Source of the DNA: AC-51 sp963749895
GTDB taxonomy: Bacteria > Actinomycetota > UBA4738 > HRBIN12
NCBI GenBank assembly: GCA_963749895.1
Contig: CAVVOG010000003.1
Span: forward strand, 310,001 to 374,000
Length of the DNA stretch: 64,000 nucleotides
Reading direction: 5' to 3'
The position numbers were made by a program, and so were the translations under genes. The notes under the pieces were generated by a model. The model had not been told where the DNA came from. It saw nothing but the letters and a program-made list of their open reading frames with translations, and did not search any database. Positions 1 to 8,207 of this stretch are shown here, in pieces. Each line of letters opens with the position of its first letter. Position 1 is the stretch's first letter.

Positions 1-212
1 AGGGGCTCTCGTTCACCACGAACGTCACCGCCGCCGTGTTCTTCGTGTTCTCGGGCAAGGTCGTGTGGGCGGCGGCGCTGGTGATGGCGGTGGGAGCGAT
101 AGCCGGTGGGGCGGCGGGTGGACGCCTGGCGTCACGGCTCCATCCCGAGCGGTTCCGCTACCTCGTGATCGCGATCGGTCTCGTGGTGGCGGTCGTCTAC
201 TTCGTCCGATGA
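1..212 (+). CDS. TauE/SafE family membrane permease, C-terminal part
   Basis: The reading frame is open from base 3 to the TGA at 210-212 (69 residues) and its 5' part lies outside the window. The visible part has two hydrophobic helices separated by a small-residue stretch (GAIAGGAAGGRLASRL) and a short basic loop (HPERFR), ending VVAVVYFVR. This is the typical last repeat of TSUP (sulfite exporter TauE/SafE, formerly DUF81) permeases, which move small anions or organosulfur compounds across the cytoplasmic membrane. The substrate cannot be told from this fragment. It converges on the acyl-CoA ligase gene with only 19 bases between the stops, so the two probably share a short termination zone. 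Confidence 0.75.
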   Translation, partial: GLSFTTNVTAAVFFVFSGKVVWAAALVMAVGAIAGGAAGGRLASRLHPERFRYLVIAIGLVVAVVYFVR

Positions 213-231
213 GTCCGCCTCGGTTGATCGG

Positions 232-1671
232 TCAGCCCAGGCGGCGACGAAGCTCGTCACGCAGGACCTTGCCCGCTGCGTTCCGCGGGATCGAGGCGAC
301 GGGCCGGATCAGGTTCGGCACGTCCGACGGCCGGAGCGAGGCGCGCAGGGTCGCGATCACGTTCTCGGGGTCCGGGGGTACGCCGGCCTCGGCAACGACC
401 GCGAGGACGATCCGGCCGTCGATCTCCACGGCGGCGGCGTCGGAGACCCCGGAGGCGCCGAACAGCGCACGCTCGATCGTGGCGGGGTAGACGACGTCGT
501 CGCCGACCGTCATCGCGGACGAGGCTCGGTCCAGGAACGTGAGGTAGCCCTCGGCGTCGATCGACCCCACGTCACCGGTCGGGAACCAACCGCCTGGGTC
601 GCGGACCGGCGCGCGCCGCCAGTAGCCCGCGCACACGTTTGGTCCGCGGATCAGCCACGCGCCGATCTCGTCCGGATCGCACGGTGAGCCGTCGGGGCGA
701 ACCACCCGCACCTCGACGAACGGGAGGGGCTTGCCGACCGACGAGATACGCGTGCGCGCCTCCCGCTCGTCCAACAGCGAGACGACCGGCGCCGCCTCCG
801 TGAGTCCGTAGCCGTGGCGGAGCGTGACCCCACGATCGAGGTAGGTGCGCAACAGCGTCTCTGGCACGATGCCGCCGCCCACGACGCCCGTCCGGATGCT
901 CGACAGATCGGTTGCGTCGAACCCCGGCGCGTCCACGATCCGCTGCAGGAGGTCCGGGTTGCCGAACACGACCGAGATCCCCGCGCGCTCGAGGGTCGAG
1001 AGCACCGTCGGACCGTCGACGTCGTCGGGGATGACCACCGTCCCGCCCGACAGCAGGGTCGGCAACACGGTCACCCCCAGCCCACCCATCCGCGTGAATG
1101 GCGCGGCCGCCAGCGTGACGTCCGTCCGGGAGAACCCGCAGGCGCCGAGCATCTGCACCACGCTCCAGAGCAGGTTCGCCTGACTCAGCATCGCTCCCTT
1201 CGGTGGCCCGGTCGTTCCCGAGGTGTACGCGAGGATCGCGAGGTCGTCGGGCGCCGCGTCGGCGCGATCGAGGGGCTCGTCGGCCGGCGCCTCCAGGTCG
1301 TCCTGGTCGATCTCCGGGATCGCGACCTGCGGGTGGACCCGGGGCGACGCCCGCACCAGCAACGACGCCCCGGAGTCCTCGAGCACCCATCGCACCTCGT
1401 CCTCGGGTCGCGAGGGGTGGATCGGCACCCAGACCGCGCCGATCGCGACGCTCGCGAACAGCGACGTGAGCGCGGCCGGTCGGTTCACGCCGTGGTAGGC
1501 GACCCGGTCGCCGGGTCCGATCCCTCGTCGCCGCAGGGTCGCGGCGGCCCGTCGCACGCGGCTCGCCAGCTCCCGGTACGTGATGGACGTCTCGCCGGCC
1601 ACGAGCGCGACGTCCTCGGGTGAGAGCGCCGCTCGGCGCTCGATCCACGAACCCAGTCCGGGATGCCGCAC
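232..1671 (-). CDS. AMP-dependent acyl-CoA ligase/synthetase
   Basis: 479 residues of the ANL adenylating superfamily, which activates a carboxylate as acyl-AMP and passes it to CoA. The P-loop-like motif YTSGTTGPPKG is at about residues 149-159, the A5 motif YGLTEAAP near 290, the TGD motif near 367, and the C-terminal catalytic lysine in AGKVLRDEL near 470. It is a little short for a fatty-acyl-CoA ligase (usually 500-560), mainly from a compact N-terminus, so the substrate is open. The GTG start at 1671 is chosen because a TAGCAT -10 box on the minus strand (1678-1683) ends 6 nt upstream, which predicts a leaderless transcript. It is divergent from the IYD-like gene. Confidence 0.88.
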   Translation of the reverse strand: MRHPGLGSWIERRAALSPEDVALVAGETSITYRELASRVRRAAATLRRRGIGPGDRVAYHGVNRPAALTSLFASVAIGAVWVPIHPSRPEDEVRWVLEDSGASLLVRASPRVHPQVAIPEIDQDDLEAPADEPLDRADAAPDDLAILAYTSGTTGPPKGAMLSQANLLWSVVQMLGACGFSRTDVTLAAAPFTRMGGLGVTVLPTLLSGGTVVIPDDVDGPTVLSTLERAGISVVFGNPDLLQRIVDAPGFDATDLSSIRTGVVGGGIVPETLLRTYLDRGVTLRHGYGLTEAAPVVSLLDEREARTRISSVGKPLPFVEVRVVRPDGSPCDPDEIGAWLIRGPNVCAGYWRRAPVRDPGGWFPTGDVGSIDAEGYLTFLDRASSAMTVGDDVVYPATIERALFGASGVSDAAAVEIDGRIVLAVVAEAGVPPDPENVIATLRASLRPSDVPNLIRPVASIPRNAAGKVLRDELRRRLG

Positions 1672-1677
1672 GGAGCG

Positions 1678-1683
1678 ATGCTA
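1678..1683 (-). promoter_or_regulatory. -10 box (TAGCAT) of a leaderless promoter for the acyl-CoA ligase
   Basis: TAGCAT on the minus strand lies 6 nt before the GTG at 1671, so transcription should begin at the start codon. There is no Shine-Dalgarno sequence in this gap. Confidence 0.6.
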
Positions 1684-1720
1684 GTCCCACCCCGTTCCCG
1701 GAGCGTGGCATCCTTCGCGG

Positions 1721-2383
1721 ATGCCGTGCGACCCGCGTCACGTCGAGGTGCCCCTCCCGGTCCGCGATCCGGTGCCCGATCCGGTGGGTGCCGCTCGCGC
1801 GTTGAGCGACGCGATGGCCACCCGGCGTTCGGTCCGGCGCTTCTCGACACGGCCCGTCCCCGAGGAGGCGATCCACCTCGCGATCGAGACGGCGGGCACG
1901 GCGCCCAGCGGCGCGAACGTCCAGCCCTGGCGGTTCGTCGTGGTGACCGATCCGGCGGTGAAGGCGGCGATCCGGAAGGGCGCCGAGGCGGAGGAGCGTG
2001 ACTTCTACGCCGCCGACCACGGGGAGTGGCACGCGGCCCTGGCACCGCTGGGGACCGATGCCGAGAAGCCCCATCTCACGGACGCGCCGGTGCTGATCGT
2101 CGTCTTCGAGGTCCACGCGGGCGAGGGCGAGCCGAAGCCCTACTACGTGAAGGAGTCCGTCGGGATCGCCGTCGGGTTCCTCCTGGCGTCCCTGCACCTG
2201 GCCGGGTTCGCGACCTTGACGCACACGCCGAGCCCGATGCGCTTCCTGAACGACATCTTGGGGCGACCCTCGAACGAGCGCCCGTTCGTCGTGATCCCGG
2301 TCGGGTACCCGACCGACGACGCGACCGTTCCCGATCTGCGGCGGAAGTCGCTCGACGAGATCATGGTTCGCCGCGACCCCTGA
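1721..2383 (+). CDS. Nitroreductase-family FMN enzyme, iodotyrosine deiodinase (IYD)-like
   Basis: 220 residues. The N-terminal part carries the nitroreductase FMN signature (MATRRSVRRFS followed by APSGANVQPWRFVVV). The C-terminal block GRPSNERPFVVIPVGYP and then DATVPDLRRKSLDEIMV closely follows the end of animal iodotyrosine deiodinase (ATVPDLKRKPLDQIMV), and the active-site lid region KPYYVKESVGIAVGF also fits. Such enzymes use FMN to remove halogen from halotyrosines; bacterial homologs do this in vitro, while their physiological role is less clear. There is no N-terminal membrane anchor, unlike the animal enzyme. The ATG at 1721 lies inside a small inverted repeat (GGCATCC 1707-1713, GGATGCC 1719-1725), and a GTG at 1748 is an alternative start. 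Confidence 0.85.
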   Translation: MPCDPRHVEVPLPVRDPVPDPVGAARALSDAMATRRSVRRFSTRPVPEEAIHLAIETAGTAPSGANVQPWRFVVVTDPAVKAAIRKGAEAEERDFYAADHGEWHAALAPLGTDAEKPHLTDAPVLIVVFEVHAGEGEPKPYYVKESVGIAVGFLLASLHLAGFATLTHTPSPMRFLNDILGRPSNERPFVVIPVGYPTDDATVPDLRRKSLDEIMVRRDP

Positions 2384-2388
2384 CGGCA

Positions 2389-2394
2389 TAGGGT
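2389..2394 (+). promoter_or_regulatory. -10 box (TAGGGT) of a leaderless promoter
   Basis: TAGGGT ends 6 nt before the ATG at 2401, which puts the expected transcription start at the A of the start codon. The box begins 6 bases after the upstream stop codon. Confidence 0.6.
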
Positions 2395-2400
2395 TCGCCC

Positions 2401-3408
2401 ATGCGAGCGCTGGATGACATCGTCGACGCGGCCGCCCGCCAGGCGGGCTTCTCCGGCGTCGTGCGGGTGGACCGCGGCGGCGAGGTTCGGGTCGCGCGCG
2501 CCTACGGGATGGCTGACCGCGCCCACGGGATCGCGAACACGCTCGAGACCCGGCTCGGGGTGGCCAGCGGCACGAAGGGTCTGACCGCGCTCACGGTCTT
2601 GAGCCTCGTCGACGACGGGTCGCTCACCCTCGACACGACGGCGCGTTCCGTGCTCGGGTCTGACCTCCCGCTGATCGACGACCGGGTGACGGTCGAGCAC
2701 CTCCTGGCCCACCGATCGGGGATCGGCGACTACTTCGACGAGGAGCTGTTCGACGACATCACTGACCACGTGCTCGCGGTCCCGGTCCACGTGCTGGCGA
2801 CCACGGAGGCGTACCTGGCCGCGCTCGACGGCCGGCCGCAGGTCTTCCCGCCGGGGGAGGGGTTCAGGTACTGCAACGGCGGGTACGTCGTGCTCGCCCT
2901 GATCGCCGAGCGCGTGAGCGGCGTGCCGTTCCACGACCTGGTCCTGCGACGTGCGTGCGGCCCGGCGGGCATGGACGACACGGCGTTCCTGCGCAGCGAC
3001 GAGCTCCCGGGTGATGCTGCCTTCGGGTACCTCTCGGACGACGGCCTCCGCACGAACGTCCTGCACCTGCCCGTGCGGGGGAGCGGAGACGGCGGCATCT
3101 ACTCGACCGTCGCCGACGTCGCGTCGCTCTGGGATGCGCTGTTCGGCGGGAGGGTGGTGTCGGAGGCGCTGGTGGCCGAGATGGTCCGACCTCGCAGCGT
3201 CGCCGAGGGCGGGTCGAAGCGGTACGGCCTGGGACTGTGGCTCCACGCGACGAGCGACGTCGTGTGGCTCGAGGGCTACGACGCCGGCGTGTCGTTCACG
3301 AGCGTGCACGAGCGGGGCACATCGACGACGGCGACCGTGATCTCGAACACCACCGAGGGCGCATGGCCGATCGCCCGCGTCCTGGACGAGCATCTCGGGA
3401 CGGCGTAG
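2401..3408 (+). CDS. Beta-lactamase-related serine hydrolase (class C / DD-peptidase fold)
   Basis: 335 residues. The catalytic SxxK tetrad is SGTK near residue 57 (VASGTKGLTAL), and the second-motif Tyr lies in YCNGGY near residue 160. The C-terminal region carries a glycine-rich strand (YGLGLWL, EGYDAGVSF) in place of a clear HxG motif. No signal peptide or membrane helix is visible, so it is probably a cytoplasmic esterase, amidase or peptidase rather than a penicillin-binding protein. The start at 2401 is fixed by the leaderless -10 box just upstream. It converges on the DUF6326-type gene. Confidence 0.85.
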   Translation: MRALDDIVDAAARQAGFSGVVRVDRGGEVRVARAYGMADRAHGIANTLETRLGVASGTKGLTALTVLSLVDDGSLTLDTTARSVLGSDLPLIDDRVTVEHLLAHRSGIGDYFDEELFDDITDHVLAVPVHVLATTEAYLAALDGRPQVFPPGEGFRYCNGGYVVLALIAERVSGVPFHDLVLRRACGPAGMDDTAFLRSDELPGDAAFGYLSDDGLRTNVLHLPVRGSGDGGIYSTVADVASLWDALFGGRVVSEALVAEMVRPRSVAEGGSKRYGLGLWLHATSDVVWLEGYDAGVSFTSVHERGTSTTATVISNTTEGAWPIARVLDEHLGTA

Positions 3409-3427
3409 ACGGCTGCCCGCCCGTCGG

Positions 3428-3889
3428 TCACTCCGCCGACGACGTCGCGCGAGACCTCGGCCACGTCCACGCGTACGCGGCGATCGCCGCGAGCGCCCCG
3501 ACCTCCAGCGCGCTGCCCAGGACGTAGTAGTTCCACTCGCCGATCGCCCCGCCGGCGATCGTCAGCGCGTACACGACGCTCAGCACGACGTTGGCGGCAC
3601 GAGCGATCTTGGCGGGCAGGACCAGGGAGGCGACCACCATCAGGGCGGGGATCGCGACGTAGATCGTGGTGCCCAGCAGGAACGACTCACCGATCGTGAA
3701 CCCGCCGAGCTCGCCCGCCTCGATGTCCGCGCGGACGTCGGAGCGGTACAGGCTGAACAGGTCGACGTAGGCGAAGACGAACAGCATCGCCGTCCACAGC
3801 GCCGAGATCTTGATCCTCACGTTCACCGGGACGGGTTCGAACCCGCCATCCGCGGTCGTTCCCCTTCGTTCCGTGTCGGTGGTGGCCAT
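3428..3889 (-). CDS. DUF6326-type four-helix membrane protein
   Basis: 153 residues from the ATG at 3889, chosen because GAGAGGAG lies at Shine-Dalgarno distance; a longer frame from 3910 would include the ribosome site. A short polar N-terminus is followed by four predicted membrane helices (SALWTAMLFVFAYVDLFSLY, a helix near TIYVAIPALMVVASLVL, another near VVLSVVYALTIAGGAIG, and YYVLGSALEVGALAAIAAY). The conserved YVDLFSLYR and GEWNYYVLG segments fit the DUF6326 family of unknown function. It is divergent from a TetR gene 70 bp away with a palindromic operator between them, so it is probably the target of that repressor. Confidence 0.8.
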   Translation of the reverse strand: MATTDTERRGTTADGGFEPVPVNVRIKISALWTAMLFVFAYVDLFSLYRSDVRADIEAGELGGFTIGESFLLGTTIYVAIPALMVVASLVLPAKIARAANVVLSVVYALTIAGGAIGEWNYYVLGSALEVGALAAIAAYAWTWPRSRATSSAE

Positions 3890-3916
3890 CTGGACTCCTC
3901 TCCACCTCATCGGGGC

Positions 3917-3945
3917 TTACAAAGTAACCTCAGGTTACTTAGTAA
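3917..3945. promoter_or_regulatory. TetR-type operator between the DUF6326 and TetR genes
   Basis: The perfect arms AAGTAACC (3922-3929) and GGTTACTT (3933-3940) are separated by TCA, and the symmetry extends outward as TTAC (3917-3920) and GTAA (3942-3945) with one mismatched pair. It lies 13 bp before the TetR ATG and 27 bp from the divergent start, so bound repressor would cover both promoters. A possible -10 (TAAACT, 3943-3948) overlaps its right edge. Confidence 0.82.
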
Positions 3946-3958
3946 ACTGGCGAGCGTC

Positions 3959-4621
3959 ATGCCCGAGCGGGACACACGCCCACGCCGGCCCCTGACCCGG
4001 GACCGCATCCTCCGTGCAGCCGTCGGCCTGGCCGACCGAGAGGGGCTCGGCGCGCTGACGATGCGCCGACTGGGCGCCGAGCTCGGCGTGGAAGCGATGT
4101 CCCTGTACAAGCACGTCGCCAACAAGGAGGAGATCCTCGACGGGATCGTCGAGATCGTGCTGGGCGAGATCGAGATCACGGACGGCGACGGCGGCTGGAA
4201 GGGCATGATGCGGCGGCGGGCGACCTCCGCGCGCGAGGTCCTCGGCCGGCACTCGTGGGCGATCGGACTCCTGGAGAGCCGAGGTGTCAGCGGGCCGGCG
4301 GTGATGCGCTACCTGGACGTGGTCCTCGGGACCCTGCGAGCCGCCGGTTTCTCGGTCGAGGACGCTGCGCACGCGTTCTGGTTGCTGGACAGCTACGTGT
4401 ACGGGCATGCGGTCCACGAGGGCAGCGTGCGGTCGGGGAGCGCGGACGGGTCGGCGCGGGCCGTCCTCGAGGCGACCCCGGAGGACGCGTACCCGCATCT
4501 CATGGAGGTCGCGCAGGATGCGGTTCGGTCGGGCTACAGCGTCGATCGGGAGTTCGAGTTCGGCCTCGAGCTGATCCTCGACGCACTGGACGCGCGACGC
4601 GGAGGCCACGATCGGGAGTGA
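3959..4621 (+). CDS. TetR/AcrR family transcriptional repressor (TetR_C class)
   Basis: 220 residues. The N-terminal helix-turn-helix (residues about 15-60) includes ILRAAVGLADREGLGALTMR, RRLGAELGVEAMSLYKHV and the typical NKEEILDGIV. The C-terminal domain with FWLLDSYVYGHAVHE resembles the tetracycline-repressor-type C-terminal domain (TetR_C_1). A 29-bp dyad just upstream is the evident operator, so autorepression and control of the divergent membrane gene are likely. The ligand is unknown. No efflux pump is next to it; the only candidate target visible is the DUF6326-type protein. Confidence 0.88.
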   Translation: MPERDTRPRRPLTRDRILRAAVGLADREGLGALTMRRLGAELGVEAMSLYKHVANKEEILDGIVEIVLGEIEITDGDGGWKGMMRRRATSAREVLGRHSWAIGLLESRGVSGPAVMRYLDVVLGTLRAAGFSVEDAAHAFWLLDSYVYGHAVHEGSVRSGSADGSARAVLEATPEDAYPHLMEVAQDAVRSGYSVDREFEFGLELILDALDARRGGHDRE

Positions 4622-4672
4622 GCCCGTGACCTCCGGGTGGGTCGGGACTCGACTCCCAGCTCGAAGCTGAGG

Positions 4673-5137
4673 TCAGCCGGCCTCGGGCGGACGCCCGAAC
4701 ACCCCCGCGACGACGCCTGCCACGGTGGTGAGGACCATCGCGGCCACGGGCGCGACCAGGGCGCCCATCGGGAGCTGGGTCGGATCCGACCCGGTCTCGA
4801 ACACCGGCAAGACGATGCAGAGCACCGTCGCGATGCCCCACACGACCAGGACGGTGACGGCGTAGCCGATCCAGACGGTCCTGCGGTCAGCCGAGCCACG
4901 GAGCCGGCCCATGCTCCACACGAACGCGGCCGTGGCGAACAACCCCCAGAGCCAGGTGATGAACGCGGCGAGGGGCAGGTGCTCCTGTTCGCTGCCCGAG
5001 ACGAGATCGGGGGAGAACAGGCTGATCAGCAGGACCGCCACCCAGAGGCCGCCGAGCCCGATCGTGGTCCACAGCATCCATGAACCGTCTGCCGTTGCGG
5101 CGGCGCGATCGCTCGCTGAGGGTTGCTCCGTGCTCAT
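4673..5137 (-). CDS. Four-helix membrane protein of unknown function
   Basis: 154 residues from the ATG at 5137, preceded by GAGAGG. After a polar N-terminus of about 20 residues there are four hydrophobic helices (around 22-42, 56-74, 88-110 and 124-147), with a short acidic loop (SPDLVSGSEQEH) between the first two and a basic loop (RLRGSADRRT) between the second and third. I recognise no family. It stands alone between the TetR gene and the aldo/keto reductase, pointing back toward the TetR gene. Confidence 0.7.
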   Translation of the reverse strand: MSTEQPSASDRAAATADGSWMLWTTIGLGGLWVAVLLISLFSPDLVSGSEQEHLPLAAFITWLWGLFATAAFVWSMGRLRGSADRRTVWIGYAVTVLVVWGIATVLCIVLPVFETGSDPTQLPMGALVAPVAAMVLTTVAGVVAGVFGRPPEAG

Positions 5138-5206
5138 CGCCTAGGGACCTCTCGCCATCCCATCCTAGGTGAGCTCAGTACATCGCGCGTCCGCTCGAAC
5201 CCGGAG

Positions 5207-6172
5207 TCAGCCTCCCGCATGCTCGGTCACGGGACCGAGGGGGAGCAGTGCGTTGAGCTCGGCGAGCGTCTGCGCGTCGAGCTCGAGAGCGCCGGCGGCC
5301 GCGTTCGACGTCACATGGGCGGCGTCGCGACTCCCTGCGATCGCCGCCGTGACGCCGGGCTGGTGGACGTTCCACGCGAGCGCCAGCTGGGCGAGTGACA
5401 CACCGAGGCGTTCGGCGATCGGCCGCATCGCGTCGACCACCGTGAGCGCCCGCGCCCGCTGCTCCGGGACGAACAGGGCGTCCCAGGTCTCGTCCTCGCC
5501 GCGATGGTCGCCGTCGCTGAACGTCGTTTCCATCGTGATCGCACCGGTCAACAGACCGAACGCCAGCGGCCCGTAGGTCACGACCCCGGTGCCGACCTCG
5601 CCGCACCAGGCGATCAGCTCGGCCTCCTCGAGGGTGACCATCGAGAACTGCTGCTGCGCGGAGTCGACGTGTCGGATCGCCTCGCACCGTTCGATCAGGG
5701 CACGGTCGAAGTTGGAGACCCCGATGTACCGCACGAGCCCCTCGTCCACGAGCGCGGCCATGGCGCCCCAGGTCTCCTCGATCGGAACGCCGGTGTCGTC
5801 GGGCCAGTGGAGCTGGTACAGGTCGATGCGGTCCGTCGCGAGCCGCTCGAGGCTCTGGCGGCAGCCGCGAGCGACCTCGTCGGGTCGGAAGCCGGTGCCC
5901 CAGGGACCCGGTCCGAGCTTCGTGGCGATGAGGACCTCGTCGCGGCGCCCTTGCACCGCCTCGGCGACCACGACTGCCTCCGACCGACCCGCACCGTAGA
6001 GCTCTGCCGTGTCGATCCAGTCGATCCCTTCGTCGATCGCCTGGCGCATCGCGGCGACCACCTGGTCCGTCGGGGGGGCCTCGCCCCATTCGGGCCCGAG
6101 CCCGGCTTCCCACGCCCCGAACCCGATCACCGAGATCTCCGGCCCCTGCGAGCCCAACCGTCGTGTCAGCAC
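5207..6172 (-). CDS. Aldo/keto reductase
   Basis: 321 residues of the NAD(P)H-dependent aldo/keto reductase superfamily (TIM barrel). Catalytic residues can be placed: Asp and Tyr in IDWIDTAELYGAGRSE (the DTAxxYG motif), Lys in VLIATKLG, and His in YQLHWPD; IGVSNFD and the C-terminal PGVTAAIAGSRDAAHV are also family signatures. The GTG at 6172 is preferred over the farther 6235 because GGGAGGA lies just upstream and the family N-terminus (TRRLGSQGPEISVIGFG) begins there. Such enzymes reduce aldehydes, ketones or sugars; the substrate cannot be inferred. Confidence 0.9.
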   Translation of the reverse strand: MLTRRLGSQGPEISVIGFGAWEAGLGPEWGEAPPTDQVVAAMRQAIDEGIDWIDTAELYGAGRSEAVVVAEAVQGRRDEVLIATKLGPGPWGTGFRPDEVARGCRQSLERLATDRIDLYQLHWPDDTGVPIEETWGAMAALVDEGLVRYIGVSNFDRALIERCEAIRHVDSAQQQFSMVTLEEAELIAWCGEVGTGVVTYGPLAFGLLTGAITMETTFSDGDHRGEDETWDALFVPEQRARALTVVDAMRPIAERLGVSLAQLALAWNVHQPGVTAAIAGSRDAAHVTSNAAAGALELDAQTLAELNALLPLGPVTEHAGG

Positions 6173-6363
6173 CGTGGTCCTCCCGTCCTCGTGTTCTTCG
6201 GGCGTGCTTCCTCGTGGCGAGGATATCGTTCCCACATCGCGGGGCTCAGCGTTGCCTGCGCTCCCATCCGTCCCCGAAGAGCCGGGTCACGTCTCCGGTC
6301 GCAGGGTGCTCCGTACACGCTTCGACGCCGGAGAGACCGTGGCATCCTCGAGTCCCCGCGCAC

Positions 6364-6369
6364 TAGGCT
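6364..6369 (+). promoter_or_regulatory. -10 box (TAGGCT) for the GIN-domain lipoprotein gene
   Basis: TAGGCT lies about 23 nt before the GTG start at 6393, giving a short leader that contains the Shine-Dalgarno sequence GAGAGGAGG. This is the ordinary leadered arrangement, unlike the leaderless genes around it. Confidence 0.45.
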
Positions 6370-6392
6370 CGGGCCGAGAGGAGGCGTTCGCC

Positions 6393-7109
6393 GTGCGCTC
6401 CGGAAGACCGCTCATCCTGGGGTGTCTCCTGATACTCGCGGCTTCGCTGACGGCGTGCGACGTGGTCGGCGAGCGAGGGTCGGGGAACCTCACGACGCGG
6501 CCCGTCACGCTCGACGGCGAGGTGGACCGCGTCGAGGTCGGGTCCGCCTTCAGGGTGCGGATCACGGTCGGGGCGCCCGAGCCTCAGGCCGAGGTCACGA
6601 TCGACGACAACCTCGTCGACCGACTGCGGGTCCGGCAGGAGGGCGCCACCCTCGTGGTGGAGATCGACGGTTCGGTGCAGGACGCAACGATGCGAGCCGA
6701 GGTGTCGCTCCCGACGTTGCGCGGCGTCCGTACGTCGGGGGCGAGCACGGTCGAGATCGCGGGTGAGGCCACCGGCGACCTGGAGATCGAGGCCTCGGGT
6801 GCCAGCACGATCGAGGCGACCGGGGTGAACCTGGAGCGGCTCGGTGTGGAGGTGAGCGGGGCATCGCGCGTGGAGGCGGGCGGCGAGGCATCCGTCCTGG
6901 AAGCCGACGTCAGCGGGACGAGCAGCCTCGCCACGTTCGGCCTGAAGGTCGGCTCGGCGACGTTGGACGTCTCCGGGGCCTCCACCGCCGAGGTCGACGT
7001 CGCGGACGACCTGCGGGTGGACGCCTCAGGGGCGTCGAACGTGCGGTTCACGGGCGCGGCCGAGGTCGACGTCGATGCGTCGGGAGGGAGCACCGTGGCC
7101 CCTGCCTGA
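6393..7109 (+). CDS. Putative lipoprotein with GIN/DUF2807 auto-transporter-like beta-helix domain
   Basis: 238 residues from the GTG at 6393 (GAGAGGAGG upstream). A type II signal peptide ends in the lipobox LTAC, so it should be a membrane-anchored lipoprotein on the outer face. The rest is a DUF2807 (head GIN) domain: short strands with recurring SGAS/SGT turns (TSGASTVEI, ASGASTIEA, VSGASRVEA, VSGTSSLAT, VSGASTAEV, ASGASNVRF, ASGGSTVAP), typical of a right-handed beta-helix. Function in this family is unknown; a surface-binding role is often proposed. It is monocistronic or co-transcribed with the exporter downstream. Confidence 0.85.
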   Translation: MRSGRPLILGCLLILAASLTACDVVGERGSGNLTTRPVTLDGEVDRVEVGSAFRVRITVGAPEPQAEVTIDDNLVDRLRVRQEGATLVVEIDGSVQDATMRAEVSLPTLRGVRTSGASTVEIAGEATGDLEIEASGASTIEATGVNLERLGVEVSGASRVEAGGEASVLEADVSGTSSLATFGLKVGSATLDVSGASTAEVDVADDLRVDASGASNVRFTGAAEVDVDASGGSTVAPA

Positions 7110-7191
7110 GCACGGAGGAATCGCATGTCGACGGGTCCCGTTCGTTCCACCACGCGGTCGTGCCGCCGGCCGTCGCTGCGCGGCGGGTGGC

Positions 7192-8103
7192 GTGGTCGCT
7201 GAACCTGCTCCCGCGCCCGGTGCCCGCGGGCTGACCGATCGCGTCCCGGCCTGGACGCTCGCGGTGGTCGCGATGCTCTCGGTCCAGGTGGGGTCCGCGC
7301 TCTCGACGCACCTGTTCGTGACGGTCGGACCGGCCGGCACCGCGTGGCTGCGCCTCACGGCCGGGGCGGTCATGTTCGTGGCGATCAGCCGCCCTCGCGT
7401 CCGCGGCCTGACCCGCTCCGACCTCGGCTCCATCGTCGCGCTCGGGGTCGCGACGGGAGTGGTCACGGTCGCCTTCCTGTCGGCGATCGAACGGATCCCC
7501 CTGGGCACGGCGGTGGCGATCGAGTTCCTCGGTCCGCTGGGCGTGGCGGTGTTCCACCGCCCGAACGCGCGGCGACTGATCTGGCCGACGATGGCGCTCG
7601 CCGGTGTCGTCCTGGTGACCGAGCCGTGGTCGGGCGCGATCGATCCCGTCGGGGTGATCCTCGCGGTCGTCGCCGGGTGCGGCTGGGCGACGTACATCGT
7701 GCTGACGCAGCGGGTCGGCGATCGGCTCGCAGGGCTGCGCGGCCTCTCCCTCACGATCCCGATCGCGGCCATGACGGCCGCGATCGTGGGGATCCCGCAA
7801 GCGGTGGGGCACCTCGGTGGGCAGGTCGTGGTGGCGGCGGTCGGCCTCGCGATCCTCATGCCGGTCCTGCCCATGTCCCTCGAACTCCTCGCGCTTCGGA
7901 GACTGACCACCGGCGCCTTCGGGACCTTGATGGCCCTCGAACCGGCGCTCGGGCTGCTCGTGGGCCTCGCCGTGCTGTCGCAGGTGCCGAGCCCGCTGCA
8001 GACGATTGGGATCGTCCTGGTCGTGGTGGCCGGTGTGGGCGCGGAGCGCGGCGGCCATCGGGACGACCGCGCGCCCGGCTCCCCTCCGCCCCTGATCGAA
8101 TGA
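7192..8103 (+). CDS. EamA/DMT-superfamily exporter, RhtA-like
   Basis: 303 residues from the GTG at 7192, the first start that leaves the N-terminus compatible with the family; there is no strong ribosome site, so the start is tentative. Ten hydrophobic segments arranged as two EamA repeats mark a drug/metabolite transporter. EFLGPLGVAVFHRP in the first half and the run SLELLALRRLTTGAFGTLM with EPALGLLVGL in the second half follow RhtA (threonine/homoserine exporter) more closely than generic EamA proteins. Amino-acid or metabolite efflux is the likely role. It lies 82 bp after the lipoprotein gene on the same strand. Confidence 0.85.
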   Translation: MVAEPAPAPGARGLTDRVPAWTLAVVAMLSVQVGSALSTHLFVTVGPAGTAWLRLTAGAVMFVAISRPRVRGLTRSDLGSIVALGVATGVVTVAFLSAIERIPLGTAVAIEFLGPLGVAVFHRPNARRLIWPTMALAGVVLVTEPWSGAIDPVGVILAVVAGCGWATYIVLTQRVGDRLAGLRGLSLTIPIAAMTAAIVGIPQAVGHLGGQVVVAAVGLAILMPVLPMSLELLALRRLTTGAFGTLMALEPALGLLVGLAVLSQVPSPLQTIGIVLVVVAGVGAERGGHRDDRAPGSPPPLIE

Positions 8104-8207
8104 TTTGCGAGCGCCGGCGTCGGCCGTGATTGAAGAGGTCAGGCGGTGCCGCCTACGCGATGGGACCGCGAACCTGAAGGACGTGCTCTGAGCCCCAGGC
8201 TGACTCC

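Noticed and set aside
572..2389. 605-codon open frame on the minus strand across the ligase and IYD genes
   Set aside because: It lies over two well-supported genes in other frames; the translation is Arg/Pro/Gly-rich with no motifs, as expected from a shadow frame at about 70% GC.
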